A stretch of DNA of 64,000 nt, from positions 186,001-250,000 of the forward strand of contig NZ_BMPH01000002.1 in assembly GCF_014647495.1 (NCBI RefSeq), read 5' to 3'. The notes under the pieces are model-generated. The model saw only the letters and a list, made by a program, of their open reading frames with translations, searched no databases and had not been told where the DNA came from. Of the stretch, positions 42,408 through 51,149 are shown piece by piece (position 1 is the first letter of the stretch; each line of letters begins with the position of its first letter). The stretch comes from Glutamicibacter protophormiae (GTDB lineage Bacteria; Actinomycetota; Actinomycetes; Actinomycetales; Micrococcaceae). The position numbers were made by a program, and so were the translations under genes.

Positions 42408-44990
42408 TCAGCTGCCCGCCGGGCGCACGGGGATGCTCGCGCCCAGGTCCACCGGGCGGCGCTGGCCGCGTTCGCTGGCGTATTCCAGCTCGGTGTCCGA
42501 GACCTGCGGCGCATTCACGAAGGAACGGAAGCGCTTGAGCTTCTGCGGATCAGCCAGCGTGGCCGCCCATTCGTCCTGGTAGCTGGAGATATGGCGTTCC
42601 ATGGCCTGTTCGAGCTCCGCTCCCAGCCCGAGCGAGTCCTCGACCACCACGCTGCGCACGGTGTCCATGCCGCCGGGCAGCTCCTGGATCCAGTGGGCGG
42701 TGCGCTGCAGGCGTTCGGCGCTGCGGATGTAGTACATCAGGAAGCGGTCGATGTACCGCAGCAGCGTGCTGTCATCCACCCCGCCGGCCAGCAGCTGGGC
42801 GTGGGCCGGGTTGGCCCCGCCGTTGCCGCCCACGTACAGATTCCAGCCTTCCGCGGTGGCGATGACCCCCACGTCCTTGGCGCGGGCCTCCGCGCATTCG
42901 CGGGCGCAGCCGGAGACACCCATCTTGAACTTGTGCGGGGCGCGCAGCCCGCGGTAGCGCAGCTCGATGTCGATGCCCATGCCCACCGAATCCAGCATGC
43001 CGTAGCGGCACCAGGTGGAACCGACGCAGGTTTTCACGTTGCGCAGGGACTTGCCGTAGGCCTGGCCGGATTCGAACCCGGCGTCGACCAGTTCGCGCCA
43101 GATCTGGGGCAGCTGCTCCAGCCGGGCGCCGAACATGTCGATGCGCAGCCCACCGGTCAGCTTGGTGTACAGCCCGTATTTCTGCGCCACCCGGGCGATG
43201 ACCCCCAGCTTTTCAGGGGTGATCTCCCCGCCGGGGATGCGCGGCACCACCGAGTAGGTGCCGTCCTTCTGCATGTTGGCCATGACGCGGTCGTTGGTGT
43301 CCTGCGCCCCGGCCAGCCCGGCGTCCATCGGGTGCACGTTGGTTTGGCTGGCAAGGATGGAGGCAATGGTCGGTTTGCAGATGTCGCAGCCGGTGCCGGT
43401 GCCGAAGCGTGCCATGATCTGCGGGTAGGTGCCCAGCCCTGCCAAGCGCACGGCCTCGAAGAGCTGCGGGCGGGAGAGGCTGAAGTGCTCGCACAGGGCA
43501 GTGGAGACTTCCATGCCGTTCTTCGCCATTTCAGTTTCCAGCAGCTTCTTGAGCATCGGCACGCAGGAACCGCACTGGGTGCCGGCCTTGGTGCAGGACT
43601 TCAGCCCGGACACCGTGGAAGCCGGGCCGCAGCCGGCGCAGGCTCCGCCCACCGCGCCGCGGATCGCCCCGGCATCCACGTTGTTGCAGGAGCACACCAC
43701 CGCGTCATCGGGCAGCTCGGTGTCCGGGGCCTGTCCGCCGGCGGCGCTGAGGTAGGCGCCGGGCTCAGCCGGAAGCTCGCGGCCCAGCAGCGGACGCAGC
43801 GACTGGTAGGGGCTCGCGTCGCCCACAAAGATGCCGCCGAGCAGGGTGGCGGCATCCTCGGAGACCACCAGCTTCTGGTACAGCCCGCGGGCGGCATCCG
43901 CGTAGACCACCTCCAGGGCGCCCTCGGTGCGGCCGAAAGCGTCACCGAAGGAGGCGACGTCCACCCCGGAGAGCTTGAGCTTGGTGGCGGTGTCGAATCC
44001 GCTGAATTCCCCCTCGCCGCCGGTCAGCCGGTCGGCGGCGACCTCCGCCATCGTGTTGGCCGGGGCGACCAGCCCGACGCACAACCCGCCGTAGTTGGCG
44101 ACCTCGCCGATGGCCCAGACATGTTCCACCTCGGTGGCGCAACCGCCGTCGATGACGATGCCGCCGCGCGGGCCCAGCCCGAAGAGCGCGCCGCCCTCGG
44201 ACTGGGCTTCGTTGTGGGTGCGGGCCAGTTCGTCGCGCGGGCGCACGCCGATGGACACGATCACCATGTCCGCGTCGATGACCTTGCCGTCGGCCATGGG
44301 CACGCCGGTGACCTGCCCGTTCTCGGAGAGGATCTTTTCCGGGAACACCCCGCCGTGCACCGTGAAGTCCTTCTGGGCGATCAGCCGCCCCAGCGCCTGC
44401 CCGGCGCCCTGGTCCAGCTGGGTGCCCATGAGCCAGTGCCCGCCGTCGATGATCAGCGCTTGCGCACCCAGAGCCTGCACCCCGGCGGCGGCCTCCAGCC
44501 CGAGCAGGCCGCCGCCGATGGTGGCAACCACCGGGGTGCGTCCCAGCGTTGCGGCCAGGAGGCGTACCTGCTCGGCGATGCCCCGCACGTCCTCCAGGGT
44601 GCGGTAGACATGGGTCAGTTCGGCGCCGGGGATCGGCAGGGTTGCGGCGTTGGAGCCGGTGGCCAGCACCAGCTCGTCGTAGCCGAATTCGCGCCCGTCC
44701 TCGGTGCGCACCACGCGGGCGGCGCTGTCCAGAGCCACCGCGCGGGCCCCGGTTTCTAGGGTGAGGTGTTCCTGCTCCCACAGTTCCGCCTCGCCCAGGG
44801 TCAGGTCCACGCCGGGATCGGTCAGCGCCTTGGACAGCGCCACCCGGTCGTAGGGGAGGTGGGCCTCTTCGGTGAGCACGGTCAGGTGGGTGCCTGCCGG
44901 CCTGCGGGTGGCCATGGCTTCGGCAAAGCGGTGCGCGGCCGGACCGCCGCCGATCACGAGGATGTGTCGCTGTTCGCTGGAGGTATTCAT
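42408..44990 (-). CDS. nirB: Nitrite reductase (NADH) large subunit NirB
   Basis: Cytoplasmic assimilatory nitrite reductase of 860 residues, reducing nitrite to ammonium. N-terminal FAD/NAD(P) domain with VIGGGPAAHRFAEA and the second dinucleotide motif TIGGGLLGLEAAAG; BFD-type [2Fe-2S] domain with CSCNNVDAGAI and CTKAGTQCGSC near residue 440-500; sulfite/nitrite reductase ferredoxin-like half; and the sirohaem/[4Fe-4S] cysteines in TCVGSTWC and SGCAREC near residues 660-710. Unlike most genomes, its small subunit nirD is not downstream but divergently transcribed. Confidence 0.96.
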   Translation of the reverse strand: MNTSSEQRHILVIGGGPAAHRFAEAMATRRPAGTHLTVLTEEAHLPYDRVALSKALTDPGVDLTLGEAELWEQEHLTLETGARAVALDSAARVVRTEDGREFGYDELVLATGSNAATLPIPGAELTHVYRTLEDVRGIAEQVRLLAATLGRTPVVATIGGGLLGLEAAAGVQALGAQALIIDGGHWLMGTQLDQGAGQALGRLIAQKDFTVHGGVFPEKILSENGQVTGVPMADGKVIDADMVIVSIGVRPRDELARTHNEAQSEGGALFGLGPRGGIVIDGGCATEVEHVWAIGEVANYGGLCVGLVAPANTMAEVAADRLTGGEGEFSGFDTATKLKLSGVDVASFGDAFGRTEGALEVVYADAARGLYQKLVVSEDAATLLGGIFVGDASPYQSLRPLLGRELPAEPGAYLSAAGGQAPDTELPDDAVVCSCNNVDAGAIRGAVGGACAGCGPASTVSGLKSCTKAGTQCGSCVPMLKKLLETEMAKNGMEVSTALCEHFSLSRPQLFEAVRLAGLGTYPQIMARFGTGTGCDICKPTIASILASQTNVHPMDAGLAGAQDTNDRVMANMQKDGTYSVVPRIPGGEITPEKLGVIARVAQKYGLYTKLTGGLRIDMFGARLEQLPQIWRELVDAGFESGQAYGKSLRNVKTCVGSTWCRYGMLDSVGMGIDIELRYRGLRAPHKFKMGVSGCARECAEARAKDVGVIATAEGWNLYVGGNGGANPAHAQLLAGGVDDSTLLRYIDRFLMYYIRSAERLQRTAHWIQELPGGMDTVRSVVVEDSLGLGAELEQAMERHISSYQDEWAATLADPQKLKRFRSFVNAPQVSDTELEYASERGQRRPVDLGASIPVRPAGS

Positions 44991-45064
44991 GATGCCCTTT
45001 CGCTGGCGGACCCACGGGGTGTGGAGCGTCTGGCACCAGCCTAGGAACCTGTTTTTGCCCCGCA

Positions 45065-45080
45065 GTTACCCCGATGTTTC
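45065..45080. promoter_or_regulatory. Candidate GlnR box upstream of nirB
   Basis: GTTAC, six bases, GTTTC. On the nirB strand this reads GAAAC-n6-GTAAC, the repeat unit of actinobacterial GlnR sites, which control nitrogen assimilation. It lies 75 bases before the nirB start. Confidence 0.55.
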
Positions 45081-45130
45081 ACCGGGCGCAAATTTCTCCA
45101 GCAGGCACGAACACCCGCGGTGAGGACATC

Positions 45131-45146
45131 GAAACATGTTCGTAGC
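45131..45146. promoter_or_regulatory. Candidate GlnR box upstream of nirD
   Basis: GAAAC, six bases, GTAGC: the same 5-6-5 layout with one difference from the GlnR consensus, 119 bases before the nirD start. Confidence 0.45.
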
Positions 45147-45264
45147 ACGGGTTCGCCCCGGGGCTGTGAATCGGGCTTTACCGACCGGCAACCGCGCGGG
45201 GCGGCGGCTGAAATATAACGCTTCTAGGCTCGAAGCATCGGAACACCATCGAAAGGACCCACCG

Positions 45265-45630
45265 ATGAACACGCAACTGATTGATGCACCCGCCGCACTG
45301 GCCGAGCTCTGCTTCGCGGACGACCTGGAAACGGGCTGGGGCGAGGCAGCCTGGATGGAAGGACGGCAGATCGCGGTGTACCGCACGGAGCACTTCGGTT
45401 TCTACGCCAGCTCCCACCGCTGCCCGTCCACCGGCGCCAAGGTCATGGCCCGCGGCATCCTGGGTGATGCCACGGTGGACGGACGACGCGTGGCCACCAT
45501 CGCCTGCCCGCTGCACAAGGAGATCTACCGACTGGACACCGGCGACTGCCTGAGCTCCGAAGGCGCCGCACTGCCGGTGTTCGGCGTGAAGGAACTCGGC
45601 GGCCGGTTGTGGATGGAGGCCTCGAAATGA
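45265..45630 (+). CDS. nirD: Nitrite reductase small subunit NirD
   Basis: Rieske-fold small subunit of 121 residues, needed for full NirB activity. GILGD and YRLDTGDCL match the family. Classic NirD proteins lack the cluster ligands; here one pair is present (ACPLHK, C-x2-H) and the other is partly so (HRCPSTG, Cys without the expected CxH His), so a cluster is doubtful. ATG 45265 follows AAAGGA. Divergent from nirB with 274 bases between them. Confidence 0.9.
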   Translation: MNTQLIDAPAALAELCFADDLETGWGEAAWMEGRQIAVYRTEHFGFYASSHRCPSTGAKVMARGILGDATVDGRRVATIACPLHKEIYRLDTGDCLSSEGAALPVFGVKELGGRLWMEASK

Positions 45631-45737
45631 GCAGGCACGCCGCCTTCCAGGGCGAGGACGGGGCCTACCTTGAACACTGCGCATGGTTCGGCTGGTACGA
45701 GGTCAGCACGGAACCAGCATCCTGCAACCGTTCATGA
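45627..45737 (+). CDS. Possible 36-residue ORF coupled to nirD
   Basis: ATG overlaps the nirD stop (ATGA), giving a short peptide MSRHAAFQGEDGAYLEHCAW followed by 16 more residues. The coupling and coding-like codons are the only support. It could be the worn start of a lost downstream gene. Confidence 0.3.
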   Translation: MSRHAAFQGEDGAYLEHCAWFGWYEVSTEPASCNRS

Positions 45738-45780
45738 GCAGCCACGCTTCAACATTTCCAGTTTCACAAGAACACGCAAA

Positions 45781-45826
45781 CCAGCACACACCGCCAGGAT
45801 TTCCTGGCGGCGTGTGCTGGCTTAAG
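45781..45826. terminator. Bidirectional terminator between nirD and nasB-like gene
   Basis: A 19-base stem (CCAGCACACACCGCCAGGA against its complement with one mismatch) and a tiny loop, followed on the plus strand by CTTAAG and on the minus strand by TTTGCG. It separates two convergent transcripts. Confidence 0.85.
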
Positions 45827-45872
45827 CAACCGGTCGGAACGGGGCGGGAGCAGGCTGGCTCCCGCCTCCGCG

Positions 45873-47363
45873 CTAGGCCTGGGCCGGGAGCCTGAGCAGT
45901 TCCTCAATACGTTCCTTGCAGCCGCCGCATCCGGTGCCGGCACGGCAGTTCGCGCCAACCTCTTCGACGGTGGAACATCCAGCTTGGACCGCATGGGCCA
46001 CCTGTCCGTAGGTCGCGCCAGAGCAGCGGCACAGCTGGTCATCGGCCCCGGCTGCGGGTGCCTGCGCATCCTCGAAAGGCGCGTCCAGCCGCAACAACAG
46101 GGACGGGTCAACCGGCAATGCGGTGCCGCGCTCGAAACCCAGGGCAAGCTCCGCCCCGGTGCGCGGCAGGCCCAAGGCCATAAAGCCGGTGGGGAGCCCA
46201 TCGCGCGCCATGATCTTCAGGTAGCGTCCGGAAGCTGGATCCGCATACACGGTGACCTGCTGCTTTGGGTCGTCGAAGAGTCCGGCCTGCACCGTGCCGG
46301 CAGCGGTGAGTTCCAGTCCCTGCCCCTTGAGCATCAGGATCTCGCCGCCCTGGGCTTGGGGACCCGGCAGGCACCCCAGATCCGGGGCGGGCGCGGAAGG
46401 ATGCGGGGCCGGATGGCTGAGCAGGAAGTCGGCCAGCCAACCGGCCTGCGCCCAGCCCGGGGCGAGCAGCCCCGCAGGACGGCGCCCGGCCACCTCGGCG
46501 CAGTCTCCCACGGCGAAGAGTCGCCCGCTGGAATCCGCCATCAGCTGCTCATTGACCGGGATTCCGCTGCCTGCCGCCAATCCGCAGCCTTCAGCCAATT
46601 CGGTGCGCGGACGCACCCCGGTGGACACCAGCAAGGCGTCGGCGTGGATCAGTCCGTGGGTATCGGTGGCCAGCGCATGGAATCGGCCGTCCTTTTTCTG
46701 CACGCCGGTGGCGCGCACCCCGGAGAGCACCTGCACCCCGGCGGCTTCCAACTGGCGGATGAGCAGGGTGCCGCCGTCCGCATCCACCACACGCCCCAGC
46801 GGTGCCGGTCCGTGGTGCACCAGCACCGGCTCGAAGCCGGCGCTGGCCATGGCCAATGCGGCCTCCAGACCCAGGATGCCGCCACCGAGCACCAGCACCT
46901 TTCCGCCGCCGCGCAGCACCGAGTGCAGCTGCAGCGCATCATCGAGGGTGCGCAGCGCCAGCACACCGGCGGGCAGCGTGGAATCCGCGTGCGGATCGAA
47001 GTTCAGCCCTGCCAACGAGGGGATGACCGGGCGGGCTCCGGTGGCGAAAACCAGCCGGTCGTAGGGGACCGCCCCTCCGCTGGTGTGTACCACGCGCCGG
47101 GCCCGGTCCACCCCTGTCGCGGTGGTGCCCAGCCGCAGATCCACGCCCGCGGCGCGCAGCCGGGATTCGTCGGCCATGCCCAGGTGCTCGGGCTTGGCCG
47201 CGCCGATGGCGACCTCGGCCAGCAGCACCCGGTTGTAGGCGGCGCGCTCTTCCGCGCCCAACACCGTCAGGTGGAGGTCTTTTGAACGCACCGCGGGAAG
47301 CAGCCCCTCGACCAGGCTTGCGGCCACCGGCCCGAAGCCGATGATAACCAGTCGTTCACTCAT
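45873..47363 (-). CDS. nasB: NasB-like nitrate reductase electron-transfer subunit
   Basis: A 496-residue flavoprotein that would pass electrons from NAD(P)H to the nitrate reductase. FAD motif IIGFGPVAASLVEGL at the start, second dinucleotide motif VLGGGILGLEAALAM near residue 150, FAVGDCAEVAG near 275, and a C-terminal BFD-type [2Fe-2S] domain with CRCSGATYGQ and NCRAGTGCGGC near residues 445-485. It resembles the front half of NirB, but the sirohaem half is absent. ATG 47363 follows GGAG. It overlaps the nasA-like gene by eight bases. Confidence 0.88.
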   Translation of the reverse strand: MSERLVIIGFGPVAASLVEGLLPAVRSKDLHLTVLGAEERAAYNRVLLAEVAIGAAKPEHLGMADESRLRAAGVDLRLGTTATGVDRARRVVHTSGGAVPYDRLVFATGARPVIPSLAGLNFDPHADSTLPAGVLALRTLDDALQLHSVLRGGGKVLVLGGGILGLEAALAMASAGFEPVLVHHGPAPLGRVVDADGGTLLIRQLEAAGVQVLSGVRATGVQKKDGRFHALATDTHGLIHADALLVSTGVRPRTELAEGCGLAAGSGIPVNEQLMADSSGRLFAVGDCAEVAGRRPAGLLAPGWAQAGWLADFLLSHPAPHPSAPAPDLGCLPGPQAQGGEILMLKGQGLELTAAGTVQAGLFDDPKQQVTVYADPASGRYLKIMARDGLPTGFMALGLPRTGAELALGFERGTALPVDPSLLLRLDAPFEDAQAPAAGADDQLCRCSGATYGQVAHAVQAGCSTVEEVGANCRAGTGCGGCKERIEELLRLPAQA

Positions 47364-49479
47364 GTCGCTCCAATCGGGACAGCAGCACCGGCGCATGCTT
47401 GAACTCGGGCATGGAACTGTCCGGGTCCACCGCATCGCCGGTGAGCAGGTTGGCGTTCTGGGTTTCGGGGAAGTGGAAGGGCAGGAACACGGTGTCCAGG
47501 CGGATGCCCGCATCCAGGCAGGCCGTCGCTTCGACGCGCCCGTGCGAATTTTCCAGCACCACTTCCTGCCCGTCGCTGATGCCGCGGGCCAGCGCGGTGT
47601 CCGGATGGATTTGTGCTAGCGCCGCAGGCGCGGCCTGTTGCAGCTCGGCTACCCGGCGGGTCTGCGTCCCGGACTGGTAGTGTTCCAGCAACCGCCCGGT
47701 GACCAGCGAGATGGTCCCGGGCCTCAGGTCGGCATCATCGACGGCCGCCGGCTGCGGGTAGACCGGTTCCAGCCGCGCCCTGCCGTCGGGGTGGGCGAAT
47801 CGTTCCAGGAACAGGCGCGGGGTGCCCGAGCGCTCGCCGGGAGCCGTACTGATCGGCGTGCCGGCGGGGCAGGGCCAGTAGACCGCCGCCCCCGCATCGA
47901 GGCTGGTGTAGTCCACCCCCGAATAGTCCGCGATGCCTCCGGCCGAGGCCCTGCCGAGTTCGGCGAAAACCTCCCGCGGGTCGGCGTTGAAGACGGTCGG
48001 GGCCTGCAGGCGTGCGGCCAGTTCGGCCAGCAGCCACAGCTCGCTGCGCACCCCCGGCGGCGGGGCCAGCGCGGCGCGGCGGCGCAGCACCCTGCCTTCA
48101 AGGTTCGTCATGGTGCCTTCCTCCTCGGCCCACTGCAGCACCGGCAGCACCAGGTCTGCCTGCGCGGCGGTCTCCGAGAGGAAGAAATCGGACACGACCA
48201 AGTAGTCCAGCCGGCGCAGCGCGGCGGCGGTGCGGTTGGCGTTGGGGGAGGAGATGACCGGGTTGGAACCGTGCATCAGCAGCATCCGGGCTCCGCCTGG
48301 TTCGCCCAGGGTTGCCAGCAGCTGCGCCGCCGGGATGCCCGGCCCGGGAATGATGTCAGGGTCCACACCCCACACGCCCGCCACATGCCTGCGGGCTGCC
48401 GGGTCGGTGATCTTGCGGTAGCCGGGCAGCTGGTCGGCCTTCTGCCCGTGCTCGCGCCCGCCCTGCCCGTTGCCCTGTCCGGTGATGGTTCCGAAGCCTC
48501 CGGCCAGGGTTCCGGGCAATCCCAGCAGCAGGGCCAGGTTGATCGCGGCGGACACCGTGGCGGTGCCGTTTGCATGCTGTTCCACCCCGCGCCCGGTGAG
48601 GATGTACACGGGTTTGCCGCCGCTCCGAGCTGCCTGGGCCGCGGAAGCCAGGGTGCGCGCGGTCTGTCGGATCACGCTGGCCGGAACGCCGGTGAGCGAC
48701 TGCACCCGTTCGGGCCACCAGGATGCCAGCGAAATGCGCAGCGATTCCAAGCCCCAGGTTCGGGCGTCCAGGTACTCCGTGTCGGCCAGGTCCTCGGCCA
48801 GCAGCACGTGGGCCAGGCCGAGCAGCAGCTGCAGGTCAGTGCCGGGTGCCGGCTGCACATGGGTGTCTGCCAATTCCGCGGTGGCCGAGCGGCGCGGGTC
48901 GGATACGATCAGCCCGCCGTTCTCCCGCGCGGATTCAAGGTGCCTGACGAAGGGCGGCATGGTGTCGGCGACATTGGAACCGAGCAGCAGGATGGTGCCT
49001 GCCCGATCCAGGTCCGCCAACGGAAATGGCAGCCCGCGGTCCAGCCCGAAAGCCTTGTTGCCGGCCGCCGCGGCCGAGGACATGCAGAACCGCCCGTTGT
49101 AGTCGATGCGCGAGGTGCCCAGTGCCAGCCTGGCGAACTTGCCCAGCTGGTAGGCCTTTTCATTGGTCAACGACCCGGAGCCGAATACCGCCACCGCGTC
49201 CTTCCCGTGGGCCTGCTGCACCGCGCGCACCTGGTGCACCACCAGGTCCAGCGCCCGCTCCCAGCTCACCGGGTGCAGCACGCCGTCGGCTCCGCGTTCC
49301 AGCGGGGAATGCAGCCGTTCGGGATGCTCCAGCAGCTGCGCGGCGCTGTAGCCCTTGCGGCACAGCGCCCCGCCGTTGGTTTCGAAGTTCCGTCCGCTCA
49401 AGCCCACCGGAGTGGTGCCTGCGTCAAGGGTGATCCCGCACTGCAGTGCGCAGTAGGGGCAGTGCGTCGCGACCGCCAT
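47356..49479 (-). CDS. nasA: Assimilatory nitrate reductase catalytic subunit
   Basis: Molybdopterin-guanine-dinucleotide enzyme of 707 residues reducing nitrate to nitrite in the cytoplasm. N-terminal [4Fe-4S] ligands CPYCALQC and LCRKG within the first 45 residues; molybdenum ligand Cys in RFCMSSAAAA near residue 130; MGD-binding parts VFGSGSLTNEKAY, LLGSNVADTMPP, LTGRGVEQHANG; and the C-terminal molydop-binding domain starting TISLVTGRLLEHYQSG. It lies between the NarK-type transporter and the nasB-like gene on one transcript. GGAAGG precedes ATG. Confidence 0.94.
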   Translation of the reverse strand: MAVATHCPYCALQCGITLDAGTTPVGLSGRNFETNGGALCRKGYSAAQLLEHPERLHSPLERGADGVLHPVSWERALDLVVHQVRAVQQAHGKDAVAVFGSGSLTNEKAYQLGKFARLALGTSRIDYNGRFCMSSAAAAGNKAFGLDRGLPFPLADLDRAGTILLLGSNVADTMPPFVRHLESARENGGLIVSDPRRSATAELADTHVQPAPGTDLQLLLGLAHVLLAEDLADTEYLDARTWGLESLRISLASWWPERVQSLTGVPASVIRQTARTLASAAQAARSGGKPVYILTGRGVEQHANGTATVSAAINLALLLGLPGTLAGGFGTITGQGNGQGGREHGQKADQLPGYRKITDPAARRHVAGVWGVDPDIIPGPGIPAAQLLATLGEPGGARMLLMHGSNPVISSPNANRTAAALRRLDYLVVSDFFLSETAAQADLVLPVLQWAEEEGTMTNLEGRVLRRRAALAPPPGVRSELWLLAELAARLQAPTVFNADPREVFAELGRASAGGIADYSGVDYTSLDAGAAVYWPCPAGTPISTAPGERSGTPRLFLERFAHPDGRARLEPVYPQPAAVDDADLRPGTISLVTGRLLEHYQSGTQTRRVAELQQAAPAALAQIHPDTALARGISDGQEVVLENSHGRVEATACLDAGIRLDTVFLPFHFPETQNANLLTGDAVDPDSSMPEFKHAPVLLSRLERHE

Positions 49480-49480
49480 C

Positions 49481-50857
49481 TCAGGCCTTCCCCGCGAAAC
49501 CCGAACCGCGGCGCACGTAGCAGAACCAGGTCACTGCCAGCAGCAGCACGTAGAGTCCCACGAACACTCCGAAGGCTGGCACGTAGGAACCCAGCTTCGA
49601 CAGGGACAGGCCCAGTACCTGCGGAATCAGGAATCCGCCGTATGCGCCGATGGCCGAAATCAGGCCCAGGGCCGCGGCGGCGCTGCGCGCCTGCTCGGCC
49701 GGGGTACGGCCGCTGCGCCGCCCCGAGAGGGCGAAGACTGCCGGGATCATGCGGTAGGTGGAGCCGTTGCCGAGGCCTGCCGCGGTGAACAAGGCGAGGA
49801 ACAATCCCAGGAAGACCGGGAAGTCCACCTGTCCCAGGCTCAGCATCAGCGCGAGGGTCAGTACGGCCATTACCGAGAAGGCTGCCAGGGTGATGCGGGC
49901 CCCGCCGAAACGGTCGGCCAGCTGTCCTCCGTAGGGACGTGCCAGCGACCCGACCAGCGGTCCGAGGAATGCCAGGGAGATCACTGCGGTGCCCAACTCC
50001 AGCGAGGAGTACTCGGTGAAGGTATCGGCCAGCAGCTTGGGGAATACCGCGCAGAAACCGATGAACGAGCCGAAGGTGCCGATGTAGAGCCCGGCGATGA
50101 TCCACAGGTGCTTCTCGCGCAGGCAGGCCAGCGCGCCGCGCACGTCGCTGCGCGCGTTGGACAGGTTGTGCATGTACTTCGCGGCTCCTGCCGCGGCCGC
50201 CAGGATCAACGGGATCCAGATCAGGCCGGCCATGGGAAGCTGCAGTGTCCCGGCGGCGAAGATGGTGATGGCGATCGGCACGAGCAGCTGGGCGATGGCT
50301 GCGCCCAGGTTGCCTCCGGCCGCGTTCAACCCGAGGGCCCAGCCTTTCTGGGCGGCCGGGTAGAAGTAGGTGATGTTGGCCATCGAGGAAGCGAAGTTGC
50401 CGCCGCCGAATCCGGAAAGCCCGGCCAGAACCAGCATGACCCAGAACGGCGTCTGCGGGTTCGCCGTGGCCAGGGCCAACCCGGTTACCGGGATCAGGAG
50501 CAACAGCGCGGAGATGATGGTCCAGTTCCGTCCACCGAACCTGGCGACCATGAAGGTATAGGGGATGCGCAGGGTGGCGCCGACCAAGCTGGGCATGGAG
50601 ATCAGCCAGAACAGCTCGCTGGTGCTGTAGTCGAATCCGGCGGCCGGCAGGTACACCGCGAGGATCGCGCACAACTGCCAGACGGCGAACCCCAGGAACT
50701 CCGCGAAGATCGACCAGCGCAAGTTGGTCCAGGCGGTGCGCCGGCCCACGGCCTGCCAGAAATCCGGGTTCTCCGCGTCCCAGTTGTGGACCCACCGGCC
50801 GCGGGTAATCTCCAGCTGGTCAACGGCGGGGCTCAGCTGGCGGGATTGCGTGCTCAT
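49481..50857 (-). CDS. NarK/NasA-type nitrate/nitrite transporter
   Basis: Major-facilitator nitrate/nitrite porter of 458 residues with 12 TM helices. The two nitrate signature segments are GFGGGNFASSMANITYF near residue 155 and GLGNGSTYRMIPAVFAL near residue 365, each glycine-rich as needed for nitrate passage. First gene of the nitrate operon (transporter, nasA, nasB). It lies one base before the nasA start. A weak GlnR-like site (50908-50923) lies 50 bases upstream. Confidence 0.93.
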   Translation of the reverse strand: MSTQSRQLSPAVDQLEITRGRWVHNWDAENPDFWQAVGRRTAWTNLRWSIFAEFLGFAVWQLCAILAVYLPAAGFDYSTSELFWLISMPSLVGATLRIPYTFMVARFGGRNWTIISALLLLIPVTGLALATANPQTPFWVMLVLAGLSGFGGGNFASSMANITYFYPAAQKGWALGLNAAGGNLGAAIAQLLVPIAITIFAAGTLQLPMAGLIWIPLILAAAAGAAKYMHNLSNARSDVRGALACLREKHLWIIAGLYIGTFGSFIGFCAVFPKLLADTFTEYSSLELGTAVISLAFLGPLVGSLARPYGGQLADRFGGARITLAAFSVMAVLTLALMLSLGQVDFPVFLGLFLALFTAAGLGNGSTYRMIPAVFALSGRRSGRTPAEQARSAAAALGLISAIGAYGGFLIPQVLGLSLSKLGSYVPAFGVFVGLYVLLLAVTWFCYVRRGSGFAGKA

Positions 50858-50907
50858 GCGAATCGATGCCTTTCACTCGTGGATGCTGTTGAGCATTCCA
50901 GAGCGAC

Positions 50908-50923
50908 ATTTCATCGGCGTGCG
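50908..50923. promoter_or_regulatory. Weak GlnR-like site upstream of the nitrate transporter
   Basis: On the coding strand CGCAC, six bases, GAAAT, which keeps the 5-6-5 spacing of GlnR boxes but not all consensus bases. It lies about 50 bases before the transporter start. Confidence 0.35.
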
Positions 50924-51093
50924 TTTGTTGTTGCCTCGGCGGCAATTCTGGGTAACGACTGCCGGGGTCCGCTGAGAGGAGCCGGTAATCTGCCGGAAAT
51001 GAACAAATTTTTTGATCAGTTTTCGTGCAGCGAGTTCCGGATCGATGACTGCCAGCCCTGCGCCTGGTAGCTCGACGTCTCAGAGGCGCGGGC

Positions 51094-51134
51094 ACAAAAA
51101 CTGGTCCCGTCGCTTTTCGGCGACGGGACCAGTT
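51094..51134 (-). terminator. Intrinsic terminator of purB
   Basis: Perfect 15-base stem AACTGGTCCCGTCGC with a six-base loop. On the minus strand it is followed by TTTTTGTG and lies 16 bases after the purB stop. Confidence 0.95.
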
Positions 51135-51149
51135 GTTGTTCGATGCAGG

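Noticed and set aside
42591-44759. A 722-codon frame opposite nirB
   Set aside because: Its composition (Gly, Ala, His, Gln and Val heavy) is that of a mirror frame; nirB on the other strand is complete with all cofactor motifs.
47638-49788. A 716-codon frame opposite the nitrate reductase gene
   Set aside because: Mirror frame of nasA; no motifs, and it runs through the nasA start region.
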